The notes: generated from the letters alone by a model not told the origin. A stretch of DNA of 14,007 nucleotides from Lachnospiraceae bacterium UBA7481 (GCA_002478505.1 DLOP01000029.1:1-14007); one strand, 5' to 3'. Positions 1 to 6,812 are shown, numbered from the stretch's first letter. Program-made: numbers and translations.

Positions 1-530
1 TGATGTCGATTCCGGCATTTTTTCTGGGGATCATATTTACCTATGTGTTCGGACTGGTGCTGAAATGGTTCCGTCCGGGCGGTTATATTTCCTATACCAA
101 GGATTTTTGGGGATTTTTGAAATATCTGATCATGCCGTCCATTGCGATTGCAATACCAAAGTGTGCCATGGCAGTGAAATTGATCCGGAGTTCGATCCTG
201 ACGGAAGCGAAGAAAGATTATGTCAGAACAGCATACAGCAGGGGAAATAGCACGACGGAAGTGCTTTACCGCCATGTACTAAGAAACGCAATGCTTCCTG
301 TCGTAACTTTTTGGGGGATGGCATTTACGGATATGATCGCGGGCAGTATTGTGGTGGAGCAGGTATTTAATATTCCGGGACTGGGGCGGATCCTGTTAAC
401 TTCCATTTCGAATCGTGATTTTCCTGTGGTGGAAGCCATCATCATACTGATCGCGGTATTGGTACTGGTGACTAATTTTCTGGTGGATATTTTGTATCGC
501 GTTTTAGACGCAAGGATTGCCGAATCATAA
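1..530 (+). CDS. ABC transporter permease, DppB/OppB type (3' part only)
   Basis: Inner-membrane permease half of a peptide/nickel-type ABC importer. The gene is cut by the window edge: the reading frame is open from base 1, and the first Met at 3 lies inside the family's conserved S-I-P-x-F-x-L-G stretch, so it is not the real start. About 175 C-terminal residues are visible, while the family is usually 300-340. They show hydrophobic segments near 3-23, 41-60, 98-116 and 143-165 (numbered from the Met at 3). The cytoplasmic EAA loop that docks on the ATPase is at about 69-100, with DYVRTA and the conserved Gly81. The signature G-S-x-V-V-E-x-V-F-x-x-P-G-L-G is at 114-128 and the tail is D-x-x-Y-x-x-L-D-x-R. 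A DppC-type partner follows. Family is certain; substrate (di/oligopeptide, nickel or other) cannot be told without the binding protein. Confidence 0.93.
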   Translation, partial: MSIPAFFLGIIFTYVFGLVLKWFRPGGYISYTKDFWGFLKYLIMPSIAIAIPKCAMAVKLIRSSILTEAKKDYVRTAYSRGNSTTEVLYRHVLRNAMLPVVTFWGMAFTDMIAGSIVVEQVFNIPGLGRILLTSISNRDFPVVEAIIILIAVLVLVTNFLVDILYRVLDARIAES

Positions 531-603
531 TAGCGGCAGTTTCATTCAGACTTGAGTTGCAGTATAGCTTGCGGCATATATGTCAGTGAAAGGGAGGGAG
601 CGC

Positions 604-1398
604 ATGAAAAGTAAATATCATAACGCGTATTTTATGATTGGTGCAGGTATTACCGCTGTTCTGGCGCTTCTGGCATTGATTGGGTGTTTCTATACACCGT
701 ATGATCCGGACGCTATGAATCTGGCAGCGAAGAATACCGGTATTTCCTGGCAGCATTGGATGGGCTGTGATAATTTTGGGCGTGATATTTTCAGCCGTGT
801 GATGGAGGGCATCAGAAATACATTTTTTATTTCCACTGCAACAGTCGGCATCGGTACGTTTTTTGGACTGCTGATTGGCGCGTTGACGGGATATTTTGGC
901 GGTCTTCTGGACGAAGTGCTGATGCGGGTGAACGATGCGTTATTTTCCTTTCCCAGTATACTTTTAGCGCTTGTGATGGTAAGTCTTCTGGGGATGGGGA
1001 CGGTGAATGTTACATTGGCGCTGGGGATCGCATTTATCCCAAGCTTTGCAAGGATCGTCAGATCAGAATATATGAAGCAGAAAGGTCTGGATTATGTGAC
1101 CAGCGCAAGACTGATGGGGGCATCTCATTTTAGGGTCATTTTTATACATATTCTGCCCAATATTTTTCCGATCCTGTTATCTTCAATTATCATCGGATTT
1201 AATAACGCGGTTTTGGCGGAGGCTGGTCTGAGTTATCTTGGCATTGGTATCCAGCCGCCTGATGCGTCGCTTGGCAGGATGCTTTCCGAAGCCCAGTCAT
1301 TTTTATTCACAATACCCTGGTATGCGGTATTTCCGGGACTTATGATCGTATTGATGGTGCTGGGATTTTCCATGATGTCGGAGGGACTTAATACTTGA
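604..1398 (+). CDS. ABC transporter permease, DppC/OppC type
   Basis: Second membrane subunit of the peptide/nickel-type importer. I chose ATG 604 because GGGAGGG at 593-599 sits just upstream; an in-frame ATG at 580 would add eight residues but has no good ribosome site. The 264-residue product has an N-terminal membrane segment (about 11-30) and the family motif M-G-C-D-N-F-G-R-D at 53-61. Four or five further hydrophobic segments follow. The EAA-loop region is at 159-190 (GLDYVTSARLMGAS and following) and the E-A-G-L-S-Y-L-G-I-G motif at 206-215. The C-terminus stops at about the point where relatives usually carry a short G-D-x-L-R-D-x-L-D-P tail, so it is slightly short. Its stop overlaps the TTG candidate start of the downstream ATPase (TTGA at 1395-1398), suggesting translational coupling. 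There are 73 bases to the upstream permease and no terminator between them. Confidence 0.93.
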   Translation: MKSKYHNAYFMIGAGITAVLALLALIGCFYTPYDPDAMNLAAKNTGISWQHWMGCDNFGRDIFSRVMEGIRNTFFISTATVGIGTFFGLLIGALTGYFGGLLDEVLMRVNDALFSFPSILLALVMVSLLGMGTVNVTLALGIAFIPSFARIVRSEYMKQKGLDYVTSARLMGASHFRVIFIHILPNIFPILLSSIIIGFNNAVLAEAGLSYLGIGIQPPDASLGRMLSEAQSFLFTIPWYAVFPGLMIVLMVLGFSMMSEGLNT

Positions 1399-2210
1399 AG
1401 CTGGAAATGGAGAACGATAAAATGCTTTTGAACATAGAGCAGCTTACAATTGAATTTTATGATCATCTGCTTCCGGAGCGTGTGGTGGAGGACGTTTCTT
1501 TTTCTTTGGAGGAAGGGGAGATTCTTGGTATCGTGGGCGAATCCGGTTCCGGAAAGTCCATGACGGCGCTGGCAGTTGCGGGGCTTTTGTCCCGAAAAGA
1601 TATGAAAAAAACGGGCAAGATCCTGTTTGATGGGGAAGATCTGCTTTTCATGCGGCGTTCTGATCTAAGAAAGCTGCAGGGCAATGAGATCAGCATGATT
1701 TTTCAGGAACCGATGACAGCCTTAAATCCGACGATGAGAATCGGAAAGCAGGTAGAGGAGGCGCTCCGCATCCATTTTAATATGACAAAAGGAGAACAGA
1801 AGCGGACGGCTTTGGAGTGGCTGGACAAGGTGGAACTGGAGGATGTGGAACGGGTATATGAAAGTTATCCCCATGAACTCTCCGGCGGGATGCGCCAGCG
1901 TGTTATGATTGCGGCAGCCATGGTGTCGGGACCAAGACTTTTGATCGCAGATGAACCCACGACAGCTTTAGACGTGACGGTACAGGCACAGATCATACAA
2001 TTGTTGAAGAAGATCAACCAGAAGGATCATACCGCGATCATGTTTATTTCCCATGATCTTAGCCTGGTGCGGCAGCTCTGCCATCGTGTGATCGTGATGA
2101 AAGACGGGCGTATCGTGGAGGAAGGTGAATGTGATGCCATATTTGAAACGCCGCAGGAAGATTATACAAAACGCTTGATTGCTGCAATCCCCAGGATACC
2201 GGTAAGCTGA
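1395..2210 (+). CDS. ABC transporter ATP-binding protein, DppD/OppD type
   Basis: Cytoplasmic ATPase that powers the importer. Numbered from the TTG at 1395: Walker A GESGSGKS 48-55, Q-loop Gln104, signature LSGGMRQ 162-168, Walker B LLIADEP 182-188 and H-loop His220, all intact. The start is uncertain. TTG 1395 overlaps the permease stop and has GGAGGG about ten bases upstream. ATG 1407 has little support. ATG 1422 has GGAG at 1409-1412 and gives an N-terminus (MLLNIEQLTIEF) like the family's usual one. At about 262-271 residues it ends soon after the DYTKRLIAAIP segment. Classical OppD/DppD run to about 320-330 residues with a cysteine-containing C-terminal extension that is absent here, a length more like NikD-type ATPases. 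It pairs with the DppF-type ATPase downstream. Confidence 0.92.
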   Translation: MKLEMENDKMLLNIEQLTIEFYDHLLPERVVEDVSFSLEEGEILGIVGESGSGKSMTALAVAGLLSRKDMKKTGKILFDGEDLLFMRRSDLRKLQGNEISMIFQEPMTALNPTMRIGKQVEEALRIHFNMTKGEQKRTALEWLDKVELEDVERVYESYPHELSGGMRQRVMIAAAMVSGPRLLIADEPTTALDVTVQAQIIQLLKKINQKDHTAIMFISHDLSLVRQLCHRVIVMKDGRIVEEGECDAIFETPQEDYTKRLIAAIPRIPVS

Positions 2211-2261
2211 GGAAGCACAGATTTGCAGTGTAAATATGTGGTTATGATGGAGAGTATTGTT

Positions 2262-3041
2262 ATGTCGCAGGAGAATACATTAAATGAATATATTTTATCA
2301 GTTAGCGACCTTGTAGTGTCCTATCCGGCAAAGAGATTGTCCTTTGGCAGGAAACAGGAAAAGAAGGTTCTGGACGGCGTGACCTTTCAGATGAAGGAAG
2401 GTGAAATCCTGGGGCTTGCCGGGGAGAGCGGCTGTGGGAAGACGACGATTGCAAGAGCCGTACTGCATCTTGTAGGGCAAAAGAGCGGAACGATCGACTG
2501 TAAGACGGATAAAGTGCAGATGGTGTTTCAGGATCCATACAGCTCCCTAAATCCGGCAAAAACAATCTCGTGGATTTTGCAGGAACCGCTGAAACTAAAT
2601 ACTAAGGATGATGCGGAAACAAGGCTGAAAAAGGTAATGGATATGGTGGATCAGGTGGGGCTGGAACCGTCGGTATTAGATAAAAAGCCTTCTGAACTGT
2701 CCGGTGGGATGCGCCAGAGGGTATGTATCGGTCTTGCTCTGATGCAGAACCCCAAACTTTTGATCGCAGATGAACCGGTATCTGCGCTGGATGTGACAAT
2801 ACAGGCTCAGATTCTTGAACTTCTAAGAGATATTCAGAAAAAAAATAATATATCTATTATATTTATTTCCCATGATTTGCGGACAATGTATCATTTTTGT
2901 GATAGAATCTTGATTATGCGGGAGGGGAAGATCATAGAGCAGGGAGCACCGGAAGTGATGTACCGGAAACCGAAGGAGGATTATACAAAACTTCTTCTTG
3001 CCAGCGCTGACTTGGGGAATCTTTCCGACAGTTTTGGCTAA
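2262..3041 (+). CDS. ABC transporter ATP-binding protein, DppF/OppF type
   Basis: Second ATPase of the importer, expected to form a heterodimer with the DppD-type subunit. I prefer ATG 2262, which has GGAG at 2249-2252 nine bases upstream. TTG 2223 (with GAGGAA upstream) and ATG 2244/2247 are in-frame alternatives that would add up to 13 residues. The 259-residue product has Walker A GESGCGKT 54-61, Q-loop Gln90, signature LSGGMRQ 146-152, Walker B LLIADEP 166-172 and H-loop His204. It lacks the C-terminal extension found in many OppF/DppF proteins, ending shortly after DYTKLLLASAD. It is the last transporter gene; only 26 bases separate it from the yqeG start, with no terminator, so read-through into the following genes is likely. 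Confidence 0.92.
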   Translation: MSQENTLNEYILSVSDLVVSYPAKRLSFGRKQEKKVLDGVTFQMKEGEILGLAGESGCGKTTIARAVLHLVGQKSGTIDCKTDKVQMVFQDPYSSLNPAKTISWILQEPLKLNTKDDAETRLKKVMDMVDQVGLEPSVLDKKPSELSGGMRQRVCIGLALMQNPKLLIADEPVSALDVTIQAQILELLRDIQKKNNISIIFISHDLRTMYHFCDRILIMREGKIIEQGAPEVMYRKPKEDYTKLLLASADLGNLSDSFG

Positions 3042-3067
3042 AGAATTTTATGGAAGGAAATGGGCGC

Positions 3068-3580
3068 ATGCTGGAAAAACTCTATCCGAAAGAATATCTG
3101 GATTCCACATATCAGATTGATTTTCATAAGTTTTATCTGGAAGGATACAGGGGCGTGATTTTTGACATAGATAATACGTTGGTGCCGCATGGCGCTCCTT
3201 CGGATGAAAGAAGCGACGCTTTATTTCAGGAGCTGCATAAGACAGGGTGGAAGACGATGGTGCTTTCCAACAATAAAGAACCAAGAGTGAAAATGTTTGC
3301 GGATAAGGTGGGGACAGATTATATTTTTAATGCGGGAAAACCGGGAAGAAAAGGATATCTGGATGCAATGCAGCGTATGGGAACTGATCTGTCGAATACG
3401 CTTTTTGTGGGGGATCAGATATTCACGGACATCTGGGGCGCCAACCGCACCGGGATCAGGACGATCCTGGTGAAGCCCATTCACCCTAAAGAGGAGATAC
3501 AGATTATTCTGAAAAGATATTTGGAAAAAATTGTAATTTATTTTTATCAAAGACGGTCGCAGCATGGAGGAAAAAAATGA
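3068..3580 (+). CDS. yqeG: YqeG-family HAD-IIIA phosphatase
   Basis: Small cytoplasmic HAD-superfamily phosphatase of the YqeG family, related to the mitochondrial phosphatidylglycerophosphate phosphatase Gep4; the bacterial substrate is not certain. ATG 3068 is chosen because GGAAGGA lies at 3052-3058; an in-frame ATG at 3050 would add six residues and overlap that site. The 170-residue length matches the B. subtilis protein (about 172). HAD motifs are intact: nucleophile/acid Asp33 and Asp35 in DIDNT (33-37), motif II Ser67 in SNN, Lys91 before PGRKG, and motif IV GDQIFTD at 115-121 with Asp116 and Asp121. Its stop overlaps the aroE start (ATGA). In B. subtilis yqeG is also close to aroE, with the GTPase gene yqeH between them; yqeH is absent here. 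Confidence 0.9.
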   Translation: MLEKLYPKEYLDSTYQIDFHKFYLEGYRGVIFDIDNTLVPHGAPSDERSDALFQELHKTGWKTMVLSNNKEPRVKMFADKVGTDYIFNAGKPGRKGYLDAMQRMGTDLSNTLFVGDQIFTDIWGANRTGIRTILVKPIHPKEEIQIILKRYLEKIVIYFYQRRSQHGGKK

Positions 3581-4524
3581 GTGGAATCGTAATTAATGGA
3601 TCAACAAGATTACTCGGTTTATTAGGTAATCCGGTGGAACATTCCGTTTCACCCGTGCTGCATGCCGCGCTTGCATCGAAGAATAATGACAATTATGTGT
3701 ATCTTGCTTTTCGTGTGGAGAAGGAACAGTTAAAGGCGGCAGTTGAGGGCGCTTATGCGCTGGGCGCAAAAGGACTGAATGTTACTGTTCCCTATAAAAA
3801 AGACGTTATGCAGTATCTTTGTGAAATAGATGAAAAAGCGGAGATTCTTGGAGCAGTCAATACCCTGGTACGCACAGAACAAGGTTATAAGGGATATAAT
3901 ACGGATATGCCGGGATTATACAGAGCCATGCGCTATGACGGGGTGTCATTAGATGGGAAAAATGTTGTCGTCATCGGCGCGGGCGGCGTTGCCAATGCTG
4001 TGATTGGAATGCTATTTGAGGCAAAAGTAAAGAAGATTCTGATATTAAACCGTACAAAGGAAAGGGCGGAGCAGCTGGCAAAACGGTTTCTGAAGGCATA
4101 TCCCGGCGGGGAAACTACGGTAACTACTGCCGCTTATGATGAGGATTATCTGGCAGTGATGGATGAGATGGAACAGGATCCCGTTAGGACGAATCATGTG
4201 TTGCAGTCGGAAAATTCCCGGAACTGGCTTGCCATTCAGGCGACGAGTCTGGGAATGAGCCCGAAGACGGATGAGGCTGCAATTGAGAATGATGCATTTT
4301 ATGATAGGATTGCATGCGGCTATGATCTTATTTTTAATCCTTATGAAACAAAATTTATGAAACTTGTGAAAGAGCATGGGGGAGAGAGTTATAACGGGCT
4401 CAGGATGCTTTTGTTTCAAGGGATTTATGCCTATGAGCTTTGGAATGATATTTCCATTCCGGATGAATGGGCGGCGGAGGTATTGCAGCAGATGAAAAAG
4501 GCATTGGGAATCCGCGAAGCATAA
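3577..4524 (+). CDS. aroE: Shikimate dehydrogenase
   Basis: NADPH-dependent reduction of 3-dehydroshikimate to shikimate, the fourth step of chorismate synthesis, in the cytoplasm. GGAGG at 3566-3570 and the ATGA overlap with yqeG fix the start. Substrate-site motifs: SVS at 23-25, NVTVPYK 68-74 with catalytic Lys74, Asn95 in GAVNTL, Asp110 in NTD, and Gln281 in LLFQG. The cofactor site has GAGGVAN 134-140 and NRT 158-160, the latter typical of NADP-dependent AroE. The protein is 315 residues against a usual 270-290. The extra length lies between the NRT motif and the conserved ATSLGM (222-227), about 25 residues more than in E. coli AroE. The common N-A-T-x-x-G-M motif reads QATSLGM and the usual Y-N-P reads F-N-P, modest deviations that leave the catalytic Lys/Asp pair intact. 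Confidence 0.96.
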   Translation: MSGIVINGSTRLLGLLGNPVEHSVSPVLHAALASKNNDNYVYLAFRVEKEQLKAAVEGAYALGAKGLNVTVPYKKDVMQYLCEIDEKAEILGAVNTLVRTEQGYKGYNTDMPGLYRAMRYDGVSLDGKNVVVIGAGGVANAVIGMLFEAKVKKILILNRTKERAEQLAKRFLKAYPGGETTVTTAAYDEDYLAVMDEMEQDPVRTNHVLQSENSRNWLAIQATSLGMSPKTDEAAIENDAFYDRIACGYDLIFNPYETKFMKLVKEHGGESYNGLRMLLFQGIYAYELWNDISIPDEWAAEVLQQMKKALGIREA

Positions 4525-4526
4525 TA

Positions 4527-4556
4527 TTGATTTGAACGATTTTATGAACGTAAAAT
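4527..4556 (+). promoter_or_regulatory. Possible promoter for aroK
   Basis: TTGATT at 4527-4532 and TAAAAT at 4551-4556 are 18 bases apart, matching 4/6 and 5/6 of the sigma-A consensus. If used, transcription would start near 4563, which would rule out the TTG at 4558 and favour the aroK ATG at 4588. The spacer also holds a repeated TGAACG (4533-4538 and 4545-4550) and the second half forms a weak AT-rich inverted repeat (ATTTTA/TAAAAT). AT-rich matches of this quality arise by chance, so this is tentative. Confidence 0.28.
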
Positions 4557-4587
4557 ATTGAATCAGATGAAGGAAATATTAGGAGAT

Positions 4588-5100
4588 ATGAATCATAATA
4601 TCATTTTGATCGGTTATATGGGCAGTGGAAAATCCACTGTGGCGAAAGAACTGCATATAAAAACAGGAGTGGAGATCATTGATACGGATAAAATGCTTGT
4701 AAAAGAGCAGGGGAGAAGCATCAATGAGATTTTTCAGACGGATGGGGAAGCGGCATTTCGTAAGCTGGAAACGGAACTTTTAAGACGATTGTCAGAAGGA
4801 GAATCTAATTATATTCTTTCTACCGGCGGCGGCATGCCGGTACGGGAAGAAAACCGGGCGATTTTAAAAAGTCTTGGAACCGTTTTTTTTCTGAAAGCAG
4901 ACACTGACACAATCTTAGAACGTGTAAAAGAGGATACGCAGCGTCCGCTGCTGCAGGGGACGGACCAGCGTGCAAAGATCACGGCAATGTTGAAAGAACG
5001 TACCCCGATGTATGAATTGGCTGCAGACCATGTGATCGAGACGGATGGTAAGACGGTCGAAGAGGTTGTCAGTGAAATATTATGCCTTGCGCGCAAGTGA
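4588..5100 (+). CDS. aroK: Shikimate kinase
   Basis: ATP-dependent phosphorylation of shikimate to shikimate 3-phosphate, the fifth step of the chorismate pathway. Numbered from ATG 4588 the product is 170 residues, the normal family length. It has the P-loop GYMGSGKST 9-17, shikimate-binding Asp34 in DTD, Arg58 in FRKLE, the Gly triplet 80-82, lid Arg119 in QRPLL and Arg138 in ERTPMY. The start is uncertain. AGGAG at 4581-4585 is only two bases from ATG 4588, an unusually short spacing. In-frame TTG 4558 and ATG 4567 would add up to ten residues but have no clear ribosome site and extend beyond the usual N-terminus. It lies 63 bases after aroE and 89 before aroQ, in the same orientation as its pathway partners. 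Confidence 0.95.
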   Translation: MNHNIILIGYMGSGKSTVAKELHIKTGVEIIDTDKMLVKEQGRSINEIFQTDGEAAFRKLETELLRRLSEGESNYILSTGGGMPVREENRAILKSLGTVFFLKADTDTILERVKEDTQRPLLQGTDQRAKITAMLKERTPMYELAADHVIETDGKTVEEVVSEILCLARK

Positions 5101-5129
5101 AAAACAGGGTATATTTCATTCAAAAATTA

Positions 5130-5138
5130 TGCTATACT
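5130..5138 (+). promoter_or_regulatory. Extended -10 promoter for aroQ
   Basis: TGCTATACT fits the extended -10 form TGnTATAAT with one mismatch. The -35 region 17 bases upstream (5110-5115, TATATT) is poor, as expected for extended -10 promoters. The predicted start is near 5145, giving a leader of about 45 bases before aroQ ATG 5190. This suggests aroQ and the genes after it can be transcribed separately from aroE-aroK. Confidence 0.5.
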
Positions 5139-5189
5139 AAAAAAAGAAAGTTTATTTTTCTGTAAAAATCTGTAGAATGGAGCGTATCT

Positions 5190-5636
5190 ATGAAATTATT
5201 GATCATCAACGGACCCAATCTGAATTTTCTGGGGATCAGGGAAAAGGAAATCTATGGTCAGCAGAATTATGATTACCTGTTACAGATCATAGAGGAAAAA
5301 GCAAAGGAACTGCAGTGTCAGGTTGAAGTATTTCAGTCCAATCATGAGGGGGCGTTGATTGACAGGATACAGGACGCGTATTCTGACGGTACGGAGGGGA
5401 TCATCATTAATCCCGGCGCTTATACGCATTATAGTTATGCTATTCACGATGCATTGGCGAGCGTGACGATGCCGAAGGTGGAGCTCCATATTTCCGATAT
5501 CAATGCAAGAGAAGATTTTCGAAAGGTTTCGGTGACAGCGCCTGCTTGTGATCATCAGATCGTAGGAAAGGGACTGCCGGGATATCTTCTGGCGATGGAA
5601 TGGATGATAGATCATGATAGTGATAAAAAAGCATAA
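5190..5636 (+). CDS. aroQ: 3-Dehydroquinate dehydratase, type II
   Basis: Dehydrates 3-dehydroquinate to 3-dehydroshikimate, the third step of the shikimate pathway, supplying the AroE substrate. The 148-residue length is typical of the small dodecameric type II enzyme. GGAG at 5179-5182 is seven bases before ATG 5190. Visible active-site motifs: GPNLN 8-12, Arg17, catalytic Tyr22 in IYG, QSNHEG 49-54, NPGAYTHYS 74-82 with Asn74, catalytic His100 in ELHISD, and the AREDFR segment 106-111. It is the third shikimate gene of the cluster. A GC-rich hairpin lies between its stop and the next gene, but no U-tract terminator, so co-transcription downstream is possible. Confidence 0.97.
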   Translation: MKLLIINGPNLNFLGIREKEIYGQQNYDYLLQIIEEKAKELQCQVEVFQSNHEGALIDRIQDAYSDGTEGIIINPGAYTHYSYAIHDALASVTMPKVELHISDINAREDFRKVSVTAPACDHQIVGKGLPGYLLAMEWMIDHDSDKKA

Positions 5637-5647
5637 ATGTTAAAACA

Positions 5648-5667
5648 GCGCTGCATAAAAGCGGCGC
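5648..5667 (+). other. GC-rich RNA hairpin between aroQ and the FakA-like gene
   Basis: GCGCTGC (5648-5654) can pair with GCGGCGC (5661-5667) over seven positions, including one G-U, around the six-base loop ATAAAA. No U-run follows, so it does not look like an intrinsic terminator. It ends 16 bases before the ATG at 5684 and may influence message stability or translation of the downstream gene; that role is inference. Confidence 0.4.
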
Positions 5668-5683
5668 GGAAATGAGGTGGATG

Positions 5684-5935
5684 ATGTTAGAATTTAAATA
5701 TGATACGCAGTTATTGATCGAAGGTAAGGATCTTGACGAGGATGAGATCAACGACTATATTACGGAGCATTTTAAGGGAGACTGTCTGCTGGCGGTCGGA
5801 GATGAGGAACTGATCAAAATACATTTTCATACGAATGAGCCGTGGCAGGTCTTGGAGTATTGCGCCTCTCTTGGTGAAATTTATGATATTGTCATTGAGG
5901 ATATGGACAGACAGTCAAGGGGACTTCAGGGATAG
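5684..5935 (+). CDS. Stand-alone FakA/DAK-phosphatase-like domain protein
   Basis: 83-residue cytoplasmic protein resembling one domain of the fatty-acid kinase FakA (YloV, DhaL-fused, 'kinase to dihydroxyacetone kinase'). GAGG at 5674-5677 supports ATG 5684; in-frame ATGs at 5672 and 5681 are alternatives. The likeness, recognised by eye, is E-F-K-Y-D-T-Q-L-L-I-E-G followed by DLDEDEINDYI, GDCLLAVGDEELIKIHFHTN (33-52) and the WQVLEYCASLGEIYDI segment. The last two match the FakA pattern V-V-G-D-D-E-L-I-K-V-H-V-H-T-x-x-P followed by V-L-E-Y-A-x-x-L-G-E. The H-x-H pair is kept (His48, His50). The Cys usually seen in the Y-x-Y-C-T-E motif appears to be Asp7 here. Neither the DhaL nucleotide-binding part nor a FakB partner is encoded nearby. 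Probably a real small gene, not a fragment caused by a frameshift; its function is unknown. Confidence 0.75.
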   Translation: MLEFKYDTQLLIEGKDLDEDEINDYITEHFKGDCLLAVGDEELIKIHFHTNEPWQVLEYCASLGEIYDIVIEDMDRQSRGLQG

Positions 5936-5938
5936 AAC

Positions 5939-5953
5939 AATTGATTATCAATT
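5939..5953. repeat. 15-bp perfect inverted repeat
   Basis: AATTGA (5939-5944), TTA, TCAATT (5948-5953), just after the stop of the FakA-like gene. The stem is AT-rich and short; a small T-run (ATTATTTTG) follows. It could be a weak terminator or a protein-binding site overlapping the candidate promoter that follows, but it may be chance. Confidence 0.3.
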
Positions 5954-5973
5954 ATTTTGAAATCACTTATTAT
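5945..5973 (+). promoter_or_regulatory. Possible promoter for the family 2 glycosyltransferase
   Basis: TTATCA at 5945-5950 and TATTAT at 5968-5973, 17 bases apart, match 4/6 and 5/6 of the sigma-A consensus. The predicted start near 5980 would leave a short leader containing the GAGGGG ribosome site. The sequence is AT-rich, so the match is only suggestive. Confidence 0.3.
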
Positions 5974-5995
5974 TAAGATAAAGAGGGGAAATACC

Positions 5996-6718
5996 ATGAC
6001 TATGGAAAAGAACGATTTGAAACTTACAGTGATTATTCCTTGCTATAATGAAAAGGATACGCTGGAAAAATGTCTGGATGCAGTGAGGGACTGTGGGTTG
6101 GAGAATGTTGAGATTATTGTGATCGATGATTGTTCGACAGATGGCACAAGGGAATTGATCAAGGAAAAATTGATGCCTAAAATTGACAAGGTGCTTTTCC
6201 ATAAGAGAAACTGCGGGAAAGGAAGGGCGCTCCGATCCGGATTTCGGGCGGCAACAGGAGATCTGGTCGTTGTGCAGGATGCCGATCTGGAGTATGATCC
6301 CAAGGATTATCAGAAATTGATGCTGCCTTTTGTAACGGGGAGAATGGATGCGGACGTCGTCTATGGTTCCAGATATATGAGAGGCGGATATTATATGATC
6401 AAGCATTTCTGGCATAGTCTGGGTAACAAAATGCTGACGATCATGTCTAATATTTTTTCCGATCTGGCGTTAACGGACATGGAAACATGTTATAAAATGT
6501 TTAAGAGGGAGATCATTCAGAATATAAAACTGGAAGAAAACCGGTTTGGATTTGAGCCGGAGGTTACGGCAAAGCTTGCGAAACAGCACTGTAAAATTTA
6601 TGAAGTTCCCATATCCTATTATCCCAGAGATTACAGCCAGGGAAAGAAAATCGGTTTAAAAGATGCATTTCGAGCATTTTACTGTATCATAAAATATAAT
6701 TTGTTTCAAGCGAAATGA
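5996..6718 (+). CDS. Family 2 glycosyltransferase, DPM1-like
   Basis: Likely transfers a sugar from a nucleotide sugar to a lipid or other acceptor at the inner face of the membrane. ATG 5996 follows GAGGGG at 5983-5988; TTG 5957 further upstream lacks support and ATG 6002 is a possible alternative. The 240-residue product is one GT-A domain: TVIIPCYNE 11-19, IDDCSTDGT 43-51, GKGRALRSGF 74-83, metal/sugar motif DADLEYDP 95-102, GSRY 124-127, LTDMETCYKMF 159-169 and RFGFEPEV 183-190. The end is typical of DPM1-like transferases (YSQGKKIGLKDAFRA, 213-227). There is no C-terminal membrane segment, unlike GtrB/ArnC relatives, so it is probably soluble or peripheral. The neighbours give no acceptor clue, so a specific substrate should not be assigned. 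Confidence 0.9.
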   Translation: MTMEKNDLKLTVIIPCYNEKDTLEKCLDAVRDCGLENVEIIVIDDCSTDGTRELIKEKLMPKIDKVLFHKRNCGKGRALRSGFRAATGDLVVVQDADLEYDPKDYQKLMLPFVTGRMDADVVYGSRYMRGGYYMIKHFWHSLGNKMLTIMSNIFSDLALTDMETCYKMFKREIIQNIKLEENRFGFEPEVTAKLAKQHCKIYEVPISYYPRDYSQGKKIGLKDAFRAFYCIIKYNLFQAK

Positions 6719-6735
6719 CTCGTGTTTCCAGATAG

Positions 6736-6764
6736 TTGAAAAAATCAATTTAATAGAGTATAAT
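6736..6764 (+). promoter_or_regulatory. Sigma-A type promoter of the zinc-ribbon/SH3b unit
   Basis: TTGAAA (6736-6741) and perfect TATAAT (6759-6764) are separated by exactly 17 bases. This is the best promoter match in the window. Predicted transcription start is near 6771, giving a leader of about 40 bases with GGAGG at 6798-6802 before ATG 6813. Confidence 0.72.
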
Positions 6765-6812
6765 ATATATAATTATTGACGAAATCTGTTTAAATGAGGA
6801 GGAATAGGGTAA

